A stretch of DNA of 64,000 bases from an uncultured Opitutaceae bacterium (lineage in GTDB: Bacteria; Verrucomicrobiota; Verrucomicrobiia; Opitutales; Opitutaceae). A model generated the notes under the pieces. The model made no database searches. It saw only the letters and a program-made list of their open reading frames with translations, and was not told where the DNA came from. The stretch spans positions 36,532-100,531 of the forward strand of contig CALFNN010000060.1 in the NCBI GenBank assembly GCA_937902925.1, read 5' to 3'. Shown piece by piece: positions 27,352 through 34,365 of the stretch. Within the stretch, counting starts at the first letter, position 1, and every line of letters starts with the position of its first letter. Position numbers and translations under genes: made by a program.

Positions 27352-28118
27352 GGGACGGCGGGCGGGATGACACCATCGTGCGCGAGCGGCGGGCGGGCGT
27401 GGATTTCTCCGAGCAGCGAAAGCAGATGCGTGGCGGCTTCCGCCAAAATGGGTGCGCTCTCTGCGATGGCGGCGGCGAGCGATTGGGGTGAACCGCCGAG
27501 CGGGCGGACCGACTCGTCGCCCCAGCCGCGCGCCGGCGGAACGGAGAGTTCGCCCACCGACGCGTCCGGAGTGCGACCCGTTAGGGCTGTGAGCAGCGTT
27601 TGGACCTTGCGGCGGTCGCGGCTGCGCGTCGGATGCAGGTCGAGTCCCAGTCCACTCAGGCTGATGCGAAAAATCTGGAGCCCGTGGGCGATCCGCAGGT
27701 CGCGCGCGGCGGCGGCGATGAGTTCCTCGTTCCACGGGCTGGAGTTGAACAACACGACGCGCCGGAAACCGGAGGCCGCGATCGACGCCACGACCTCGGC
27801 CACGAGCGCATGCGCGACGGGCGGATCGACGGCGAAGGCGCAACCGGAATCGGGTCCGAGGACGAAGCGGAGCGGCGGGGTGACGAGAAGGGGCAGTGAA
27901 GGTGGACGTCTTTGCGAGGCGGCTAGAAGGATGGAGAGGAGAAGAGTTTCCTCGGCGTCGAGCGCGTGACCGAGTCCCCAGTCGGCCATCCCGGCGAGCG
28001 GCAGGACCACGAGGGTCGAGGCGGGATCCGGCCAGCGGGAGAATTCGGGCCAGCGGAAACGCGGCCAGAACGTGGCGTCGTCCGCCAGGCAGAGCGGAGG
28101 CGTGAGCGGCGCGGTCAT
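27348..28118 (-). CDS. Degenerate creatininase-family paralog
   Basis: 256 residues. Its overall layout follows creatininase (TLVVLPLAGMADWGLGHALDAEE near the N-terminus, RRVVLFNSSPWNEELIAAAA in the middle), but metal ligands are replaced: the EQH motif is ADW, the later THGGN is SSPWN, and the AGE/AET Glu region is not found. It overlaps the DUF2165-type gene upstream (ATGA at 28115-28118) and the intact creatininase downstream (ATGA at 27348-27351), so all are made together. A regulatory or structural subunit that dimerises with the active paralog is the simplest idea; family assignment itself rests on the spacing and is moderately sure. Confidence 0.75.
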   Translation of the reverse strand: MTAPLTPPLCLADDATFWPRFRWPEFSRWPDPASTLVVLPLAGMADWGLGHALDAEETLLLSILLAASQRRPPSLPLLVTPPLRFVLGPDSGCAFAVDPPVAHALVAEVVASIAASGFRRVVLFNSSPWNEELIAAAARDLRIAHGLQIFRISLSGLGLDLHPTRSRDRRKVQTLLTALTGRTPDASVGELSVPPARGWGDESVRPLGGSPQSLAAAIAESAPILAEAATHLLSLLGEIHARPPLAHDGVIPPAVP

Positions 28119-28648
28119 GATTTCGCCGCGGGCAGGTCGTCGTTGCGGAGCGTCAGAAAAACGAGGCTGACGCCCATCAGCGTGAACATCCGGAAGGCGG
28201 CGTCCTGGCCGTTCCAGGTTTTCGACTGCCACATCAGGAACCACTCTCCGCCTATGGAGATGAACGCGACATACCACTGCAGCAGGCTGAGCGTGAAGCC
28301 GAGGGTCGCGAGCGACTTGGCGGTCTGCCAGCCCGCCGCGGGCGCGGTGCGGGCCTGCCACAGCCGCCAGGTGCCGGCGCCGAGCAGGGCGCAGGTGACG
28401 GCTTCCCACAGGATGATCGTGGCGTAAAATGCGTGGTGCAGGAGCGGGCTCGTGAACGCGCGCCACATGCCGGCGTTGCCGGGGAACGTCGTGTCCATCG
28501 ACAGCACGTGTTTCACGAACTCGAAATTCGAGCCGTAGTCGGTGAGGTTGTTGAACACGACCAGCAGGAGAAAGAAGGCCGAGGCGCCAACGAGCGCGAT
28601 CTTGGAGACGCGAATGAGCACGGGGAGGAAAAGCAGGAATAAAGCCAC
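28115..28648 (-). CDS. DUF2165 small integral membrane protein
   Basis: 177 residues from the GTG at 28648; a GTG at 28621, reading VLIRVSKIAL, is an alternative that fits the family start better. The conserved DUF2165 core is easily seen: FNNLTDYGSNFEFVKHVLSMD, TTFPGNAGMWRAFTSPLLHH, then WEAVTCALLGAGTWRLW and IGGEWFLMWQSKTWNGQDAAF, with four or more membrane helices. Function is unknown for the family. It is encoded 14 bp after the cytosine-deaminase-like gene and is ATGA-coupled to the degenerate creatininase paralog, so it may be a membrane partner or transporter of that set. Confidence 0.82.
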   Translation of the reverse strand: MALFLLFLPVLIRVSKIALVGASAFFLLLVVFNNLTDYGSNFEFVKHVLSMDTTFPGNAGMWRAFTSPLLHHAFYATIILWEAVTCALLGAGTWRLWQARTAPAAGWQTAKSLATLGFTLSLLQWYVAFISIGGEWFLMWQSKTWNGQDAAFRMFTLMGVSLVFLTLRNDDLPAAKS

Positions 28649-28662
28649 GCACCGGGCGGCGC

Positions 28663-29961
28663 TCAGGGAACCGGCTCGCCGAGTTCCGCGAAGTCGGGCG
28701 GCGCGGGCGAGTGGACGTTCTCGCCATCGATGCACTGGCGCGAGGCCGCGGGGCGGGAGAGGAGTTCGCTGAACGACCGGGCGGTGAAGATGACGAATCG
28801 CGCGGGGCCGCCCGGCGCGATGCGACCGAGTTCCGGGCGGCCGACGATGTTGGCGGCGAGGCGGGTGACGGTCCCGACCGAGGCTCCGAGGTCGGCCTCG
28901 AGGTGGGCGAGCCGGACGCTTTGCGAATAGACTTCCGCCATGTCGAGATCGCCGTAGCGGCAGAACGCATCGCGGACGTTGTCGCTGGCGCAGGCGACGG
29001 GGACGCCGGCCGAGAGCAGGTCGCGCACGAGCGTGAGCCCGCGCCAGTGGGGCGAGACGGGAAACTCCCCGCGTCGATCCTGCAGGTAGAGGTTGCAGAG
29101 CGGGAGGGAAATCACGCCGATGCCCGCCTCCTTCACGAGTGCGATGGTGGCGCGCTGACGGTCGGGCGGCTGGACGGCGAGGCTGCAACAGTGGCCGCAG
29201 ACGACCGGATGGGGGAACTGCGTGCGCAACACCGCCTCGGCCACGAGGCGCAGGCACTCGGATTCCGCCCGGCCGTTTTCGTCGACGTGGAGATCGATGC
29301 CGACGCCGCGCTCACGGGCGAGCGTGAGCAACGCCTCGATGCGGCGGGGCAGCCCGGGCGACATCTGCAAAAATCCCCCGAGCGCGTTGGCGCCGTAACG
29401 CAGCGCCAGATCGGCCACGCGGCGGCCCTCGGATGTCGGGAAATGCTCGTCGCCACAGAGCGGGACAGTTTGCAGCTCGATGCGACCGCGCCATTCGGCG
29501 CGCAACTCGGCCATGACGGCGTGGCTCGTCTCGGCGCCGGGAAAGGCGGTGTCGACATGCGTGCGAATAAGCCGGGTGCCGTGCGCCCAGGCGCAGCGCA
29601 GTGCGAAGCCGGCCCGGCGGTGGAGGTCGGCGGCGGTCCAGTTCTCCTTGTCGCGCCAGAGCGTGTCGAGGGCGTCGAAAAAGGTGTTGGTGCGATTGGG
29701 AGCACGGAACCAGGTGTGGGCCTTGTCGAGATGGGTGTGGGCGTCGATGAACGCGGGAAAGACCAGCGCGCCGCCGGCATCCACGATGCGCGTGCCTGAG
29801 CCGCCGGGAGCTTTGTCCGCACCGGCGGGCGTGACCGTCGCGATGGCATCGCGAGCGATGGTGAGATCGCAGAGCACCGCAGGTTCCAGCGGATCCGCCG
29901 CGGCGGGAAAACCCGCGGGCAGAACGGAAACGGGCACGCGGGCGCGGCGCAGGTAGAGCAT
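28663..29961 (-). CDS. Cytosine-deaminase-like amidohydrolase
   Basis: 432 residues. It has the CodA-type amidohydrolase features: FPAFIDAHTHLDKAHTWF (HxH and the CodA-specific HLDK), GTRLIRTHVDTAF, GIDLHVDENGRAES (the HxxE pair that contacts the pyrimidine), HPVVCGHCCSLA, and the distal Asp in GVPVACASDNVRDAF. CodA deaminates cytosine to uracil; homologs act on isoguanine, 5-methylcytosine and N-substituted ring amines, so the exact substrate is open. It is the first gene of the minus-strand set and divergent from the FAD-oxidase/ABC operon; the 154-bp gap between them must carry both promoters. I see no riboswitch motif in that gap. Confidence 0.85.
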   Translation of the reverse strand: MLYLRRARVPVSVLPAGFPAAADPLEPAVLCDLTIARDAIATVTPAGADKAPGGSGTRIVDAGGALVFPAFIDAHTHLDKAHTWFRAPNRTNTFFDALDTLWRDKENWTAADLHRRAGFALRCAWAHGTRLIRTHVDTAFPGAETSHAVMAELRAEWRGRIELQTVPLCGDEHFPTSEGRRVADLALRYGANALGGFLQMSPGLPRRIEALLTLARERGVGIDLHVDENGRAESECLRLVAEAVLRTQFPHPVVCGHCCSLAVQPPDRQRATIALVKEAGIGVISLPLCNLYLQDRRGEFPVSPHWRGLTLVRDLLSAGVPVACASDNVRDAFCRYGDLDMAEVYSQSVRLAHLEADLGASVGTVTRLAANIVGRPELGRIAPGGPARFVIFTARSFSELLSRPAASRQCIDGENVHSPAPPDFAELGEPVP

Positions 29962-30115
29962 GATGCGAGTGCGCTTAACCCTGCGGCAGGAAGCCGGGAG
30001 AGCGCGCAGGTCGGAATGGCTGGCCGCCGGTGGTCATCGGGACGGTTTAGCAGGCCCGATGCCAGCAGCGGGTGCCGCCGGGCGCCGGTGGCAGAGTTCT
30101 TGCTCAAGACAGGGC

Positions 30116-31528
30116 ATGAGCAAAATCCCGGAGGGGCTTGTGGCGCGGCTTCGCTCCGCGACGGGCCCGGAAAATATCATCACGGGCGGCGACACACTCA
30201 CCACGCTCTCGAAGGACTTTTATTGGTATTCGCCGGTGCTGCGACGCCAGCTGGACGACAAACGGGCGGAGGTCGTCGTGCGGCCAGGGACCGTGAGCGA
30301 GCTGCGCGCGGTGGTCGCGGCCTGTTTCGAGGCGGGCGTCCCGGTGGTGCCGCGGGGAGCAGGAACGGGAAACTACGGCCAGTGCGTGCCGCTCTACGGT
30401 GGCGTCGTGGTCGACCTTTCGCGGCTCGACCGGATCCTGTCGCTCGAGGGCGGCGTGGCGCGCGTCGAGGCCGGGGCGCGGCTCGGCACGATCGAGACGG
30501 CGGGCCGGGCGGCGGGTTGGGAATTGCGCTGCATGCCGTCGACCTGGGTCAAGTGCACGATCGGCGGCTTCTTTTGCGGCGGGTCGGGTGGCATCGGCTC
30601 GATCACGTGGGGCGGCATCAATGCGCCCGGCAACGTGAAGTCCGTCACGATTCTCACCTGCGAAGCGGAGCCGAGGCTCATCCGGCTGGAGGAGGGCGAG
30701 TCGCTGAAGGCGCTGCACACCTACGGCACGACGGGTTTCATGGTCGAGATCGAGATGCGGCTGGCGCCGAAGGTGGACTACGACCAGTTGATTTTTGGCT
30801 CCACGGATTGGGACAAGCTGCTCGACTGGACCGATGGCGCGGCCCGGCGCGCGGACTGGCGCAAGCGGCTAGTCACGCAATTCGAGTGGCCGACGCCGTC
30901 GTTTTTCAAGCCGCTCAAGAAGTTTTTGCCCGCAGCCGAGCACGTGAGCTTCCTGCTGATCGACCGCGCCCGGACGGCGGAGGCGGTCGCCGCGGCGGAG
31001 GCCGCCGGGCTGGTGTGCCGTTATCGCCAGCCGCTCGCCGATCCGCCGAAGCCGCCGTTCATCACGGACTACACGTGGAACCACACGACGTTGTGGGCGA
31101 TCCAGAGCGATCCCGCTTTCACTTATCTGCAGTCGGGGTTCGGCTCGAATTTTCGCGAGCAGTTCGCGGAACTGCATCGCCGGTTCCCGGGAGAAATCCT
31201 GCTGCACCTCGAATGGACGGCGGGCAACTCGAAAATGCTCCGGGGCAACGCGGCCGCGCTCAATGCAGACCCGATCGTCGTCGGCGGAATCCCGCTGGTG
31301 CATTTCCGCTCGGAGGAGCGGCTCAACGAAATCCTCGCGGCGTGCGCCGAACTCGGCGTGTTCATCGCCAATCCGCACACGTTCCATCTCGAGGAAGGCG
31401 GACGGCACCCGAACATCGCGGACAAGCGGGCGTTCAAGGGCGAGGTCGATCCGCGCGGCCTGCTCAATCCCGGCAAGATGAAAACCTATGCAAACAATCC
31501 GTTTGCGCCCGCGACGGTGCCGGCGTGA
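30116..31528 (+). CDS. FAD-binding oxidase (GlcD/vanillyl-alcohol-oxidase-type fold)
   Basis: 470 residues from the ATG at 30116. The FAD_binding_4 PP-loop is clear: RAVVAACFEAGVPVVPRGAG, TGNYGQCVPLYGGVVVDLSRL, and the pyrophosphate region TIGGFFCGGSGGIGSITWGG. The C-terminal half contains the oxidase cap and ends with KGEVDPRGLLNPGKMKTY, the usual FAD-linked oxidase closing motif. Such enzymes dehydrogenate alcohols, lactate, glycolate or hydroxy acids; a cytosolic one placed first in an ABC import operon is expected to oxidise the imported substrate or its product. The following ATPase gene begins 95 bp later. Substrate unknown. Confidence 0.88.
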   Translation: MSKIPEGLVARLRSATGPENIITGGDTLTTLSKDFYWYSPVLRRQLDDKRAEVVVRPGTVSELRAVVAACFEAGVPVVPRGAGTGNYGQCVPLYGGVVVDLSRLDRILSLEGGVARVEAGARLGTIETAGRAAGWELRCMPSTWVKCTIGGFFCGGSGGIGSITWGGINAPGNVKSVTILTCEAEPRLIRLEEGESLKALHTYGTTGFMVEIEMRLAPKVDYDQLIFGSTDWDKLLDWTDGAARRADWRKRLVTQFEWPTPSFFKPLKKFLPAAEHVSFLLIDRARTAEAVAAAEAAGLVCRYRQPLADPPKPPFITDYTWNHTTLWAIQSDPAFTYLQSGFGSNFREQFAELHRRFPGEILLHLEWTAGNSKMLRGNAAALNADPIVVGGIPLVHFRSEERLNEILAACAELGVFIANPHTFHLEEGGRHPNIADKRAFKGEVDPRGLLNPGKMKTYANNPFAPATVPA

Positions 31529-31623
31529 ACGCGGCGGCGCGGCCGGCCCGAAGCCATGCAAGGCGAAGCGGTGAGCCGATCCACCCGGTGCGACGATGCC
31601 GCGCCGGATCCTGCTGCGCGCCC

Positions 31624-32385
31624 ATGACCAGCCGGCCGATCGTGAACCTCGAGGGCGTCGGCAAGCGCTTTGGCGCGGGCGCGCCCGTGCTCGAAGGGAT
31701 CGAATTGACGGTGGAGCGCGGCGACTTCGTGAGCTTCATCGGCCCGAGCGGCTGCGGGAAGTCCACGTTGTTGCGACTCATCGCCGGGCTGACGGAGCCG
31801 ACGGCGGGCCGGATCGTGGTGGACGGCATGACGCCGGCGGATGCGCGCGAGGAGGTGTTTCTCGTTTTCCAGGATGCGAACCTCCTGCCATGGCGACGGG
31901 TGGCGGAGAACGTGGAACTGCCACTGATGTTGCGCGGCGATCCGACAGACCGGCGACGGGAACGAGTGGGGGAGATGCTGAACGTCGTCGGGCTGGCCGA
32001 GGCGGCGGAGAAATACCCGTGGCAACTCTCGGGCGGCATGAAGATGCGCGTCTCGATCGCGCGGGCGCTGAGCGTGGCGCCGGACATCCTGCTGCTCGAC
32101 GAACCGTTCGGCGCGCTGGACGAGATGACGCGCGACCGGCTGAACGAGGATCTGCTCACGATCCGCGAGCGCGATCCCTTCACCGCGTTTTTCGTGACGC
32201 ACTCGGTCGCGGAGGCGGTGTTTCTTTCGACGCGGATCGTCGTGTTGTCCGCCAACCCCGGGCGGATGCACCGGGTGATCGAGGTGCCGTTCGCCCAGCC
32301 GCGGACACCGGAACTCCGGGAAACACCCGGGTTCTTGAGCCTGCTGGCCGAGACCACGCGCGAGCTCCGGCTGGTGCGGCGCTAG
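31624..32385 (+). CDS. ABC transporter ATPase (SsuB/TauB/ThiZ type)
   Basis: 253 residues. Walker A GPSGCGKST near 40-48, Q-loop FLVFQDANLLPWRRVAENV, signature LSGGM near 134, Walker B ILLLDEPFGALDE near 155-165 and H-loop FFVTHSVAEAVFLS are present. The signature reads LSGGM where LSGGQ is usual. It energises import by the permease encoded next (9-bp gap) and the lipoprotein encoded after that. The subclass commonly takes up alkanesulfonates, taurine, riboflavin/pyrimidine precursors or nitrate. In this cluster a pyrimidine-like ligand is the best guess, from the NMT1/THI5 binding protein. Confidence 0.93.
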   Translation: MTSRPIVNLEGVGKRFGAGAPVLEGIELTVERGDFVSFIGPSGCGKSTLLRLIAGLTEPTAGRIVVDGMTPADAREEVFLVFQDANLLPWRRVAENVELPLMLRGDPTDRRRERVGEMLNVVGLAEAAEKYPWQLSGGMKMRVSIARALSVAPDILLLDEPFGALDEMTRDRLNEDLLTIRERDPFTAFFVTHSVAEAVFLSTRIVVLSANPGRMHRVIEVPFAQPRTPELRETPGFLSLLAETTRELRLVRR

Positions 32386-32394
32386 AATCCGGCG

Positions 32395-33177
32395 ATGAAA
32401 CGGCAAAACGCATGGCTGCTTCCGCTCGCGACCGGAGTCGTGTTGATCGCGGCGTGGTTTGGGCTGAAGCGGCTGTTTCGCATCGAATCGTATGTGCTGC
32501 CGTCTCCCGCGGAGATCCTGGCGGCGGCGTGGCACGAGCGGGCGACGCTGCTGACGTCGGCCTTCGTGACCGGGCGCGGCGCGCTGCTGGGGTTTCTCGC
32601 GGCCGTGGGCGTGGGGTTCGCGCTGTCGATGGTGATGGCGTTCTCGATCCGGCTGAAGCAATCGCTCTATCCGTTCATCCTGATCCTGCAGATGACGCCC
32701 GTGATCATCCTCGCGCCGATTTTCGTCCTGTGGCTGGGGCAGGGGCTGCCGAGCATCGTGATGATCACGTTCATGATTTGTTTTTTCCCGGTCGTGGCGA
32801 ACACGACGATGGGGTTCATCTCGGTCGACCGGAATCTCCAGGAGCTGTTCGTGATGTGCAACGCGACCCGCACGCAGGAAATCCGCCACCTGCGCGTGCC
32901 CGGGGCGATGCCGTATTTTCTGACGGGAATGAAAATCGCCGGCACGCTCGCGCCGATCGGCGCGATCACGGGCGATTTCCTGGCGGGGGGCGCGCAAAAC
33001 GGCGTCGGCGGAATCGGGTTCATGACCATCACGTATTTCTCGCAGCTAAAAATTCCCGCGCTCTTTGCGACCGGGCTGGTGGCGTGCCTGATGGGTTTTC
33101 TGTTCGTGGGCGGCGTCAACTACCTCCACTGGCGGCTGCTGCACCGGTGGCACGACTCGATGGTGCGCAAGGAGTGA
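32395..33177 (+). CDS. ABC transporter permease (SsuC/TauC/ThiX type)
   Basis: 260 residues with about six membrane helices (WLLPLATGVVLIAAWFGL near the start). The EAA-type loop is present in MCNATRTQEIRHLRVPGAMPYFLTGMKIAG. It is the inner-membrane channel of the system, probably forming a homodimer with the adjacent ATPase. It is preceded by the ATPase gene (9-bp gap) and followed by the binding-protein gene after 19 bp, the usual order for this class. Confidence 0.92.
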   Translation: MKRQNAWLLPLATGVVLIAAWFGLKRLFRIESYVLPSPAEILAAAWHERATLLTSAFVTGRGALLGFLAAVGVGFALSMVMAFSIRLKQSLYPFILILQMTPVIILAPIFVLWLGQGLPSIVMITFMICFFPVVANTTMGFISVDRNLQELFVMCNATRTQEIRHLRVPGAMPYFLTGMKIAGTLAPIGAITGDFLAGGAQNGVGGIGFMTITYFSQLKIPALFATGLVACLMGFLFVGGVNYLHWRLLHRWHDSMVRKE

Positions 33178-33196
33178 ACGCGTGGGCCGAAGATTT

Positions 33197-34225
33197 ATGA
33201 AAAGATTTCGCTCGAACCCACCGATGATGGCGCGCGCCATGGTGGTTGGTTTCCTGGTGGCGCTCGGCGGTTGCGGCAAACCGGCCGAGGTGCCGATCGC
33301 GGCTGGGGCCGGCGCCAAGCCGCTCGTGAAAGTCGTGCTACAGACCGATTGGTTCGCCCAGCCGGAGCACGGCGGCTTTTACCAGGCGCTGGTCAAGGGT
33401 TACTATCGCGATGCGGGGCTCGACGTGGAAATCCGGCAGGGCAACCCGACGACCATCCCGGCGCAGGTCGTGGCGACCGGCCGCGCGGAATTCGCGATCG
33501 GGCGGAGCGACGACGTGATCATCGCCGCCAGCCGCGGCGTGCCGCTCATGATGATCGGCGCGTTCATGCAGCGGGACCCGCAGGCGATCCTGTTTCACCA
33601 GGAGAGCGGCATCAAGACGTTCAAGGATCTCGACGGGCGCAACCTGATGGCCGTGCCGGGCTCGGCGTTCATCACGATCATGGAAAACACGTTTCACATC
33701 AAGGTGGCGGTCACCCCGACCGACTTCGGAATGAGCCGCTTCCTCGCGGACAAGAATTTCGTGCAGCAGTGTTTTCTCACCAACGAGCCCTACTACGTGC
33801 GCAAGGAGGGTGCGAACATCGGCGTGCTCGTGCTTTCGGACAGCGGTTTTTCGCCCTACCGCGTCTGGTATACGCGCCGCAGTTTCGCGCAGGAGCACCC
33901 CGAGGTCGTGCGGGCTTTTGCGGCGGCGACGGTTCGCGGTTGGAGCGAATACATCTCCGGCGACCGGACGGAGGCGAACACGCGGATCGCGTCGCTCAAT
34001 CCGAAGATGGAGCCGGGCTTCATGGATTTCAGCGTCCACGCGATGCAGGAATATCACTTGGTCACGGGTGATCCCGCGGCGGGCGACGCGGTGGGCCGGA
34101 TCACCCGCGAACGGATCGACACGCAGATCCGCCAACTTTCGGGCATCGGTCTGCTCGACCGGCCGGTGACGGCCGACGAGGTTTTCGATGCGAGCTTCCT
34201 CGCGGCGCCGCCGGCGCCGCGGTAG
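33197..34225 (+). CDS. NMT1/THI5-like substrate-binding lipoprotein
   Basis: 342 residues from the ATG at 33197 (a GTG at 33182 is in frame). A lipobox LVALGGC places the lipidated Cys at residue 26, so the protein is membrane-anchored. The core begins VVLQTDWFAQPEHGGFYQAL, VKGYYRDAGLDVEIRQGNP, with later DLDGRNLMAVPGS and NFVQQCFLTNEPYYVRKEGA. This is the NMT1/THI5 family, known for binding hydroxymethylpyrimidine-like compounds (ThiY binds formylaminopyrimidine) and also other heterocycles. A close paralog, apparently not lipidated, is encoded at 43182-44174. No thi gene lies in the window, so thiamine salvage is not supported by context. It is followed by the TonB receptor after 140 bp. 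Confidence 0.9.
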   Translation: MKRFRSNPPMMARAMVVGFLVALGGCGKPAEVPIAAGAGAKPLVKVVLQTDWFAQPEHGGFYQALVKGYYRDAGLDVEIRQGNPTTIPAQVVATGRAEFAIGRSDDVIIAASRGVPLMMIGAFMQRDPQAILFHQESGIKTFKDLDGRNLMAVPGSAFITIMENTFHIKVAVTPTDFGMSRFLADKNFVQQCFLTNEPYYVRKEGANIGVLVLSDSGFSPYRVWYTRRSFAQEHPEVVRAFAAATVRGWSEYISGDRTEANTRIASLNPKMEPGFMDFSVHAMQEYHLVTGDPAAGDAVGRITRERIDTQIRQLSGIGLLDRPVTADEVFDASFLAAPPAPR

Positions 34226-34272
34226 CGGCAGGAAAATTTCGTTCATCGATGCGACCGACGGCATGACTTTTT

Positions 34273-34310
34273 TTCGCGCCGGGGCCGGGCCGTGTGCGAC
34301 CCGGCGCGAA
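34273..34310 (+). other. Stem-loop in the leader of the TonB receptor gene
   Basis: Perfect 11-bp arms (TTCGCGCCGGG and its complement) enclose a 16-nt loop, 48 bp after the binding-protein stop and 55 bp before the receptor ATG. A run of T precedes the first arm and none follows the second, so it is not a classic intrinsic terminator in this direction. It could attenuate readthrough or stabilise mRNA. The leader shows no TPP-riboswitch consensus. Confidence 0.45.
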
Positions 34311-34365
34311 GTCCGTGGCATATGCGGTGCTACGGGAACGCGACCTATCCACTCCCACATCCTAC

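Noticed and set aside
31624..34225. Thiamine/HMP transporter (thiXYZ) as a firm call
   Set aside because: Only family similarity supports it; no tenA, thi gene or TPP element lies in the window, and neighbours are deaminases and amidases.
34226..34365. TPP riboswitch before the TonB receptor, suggested by the NMT1/THI5 neighbour
   Set aside because: The conserved CTGAGA and ACCTGATCTGG-type blocks are absent.
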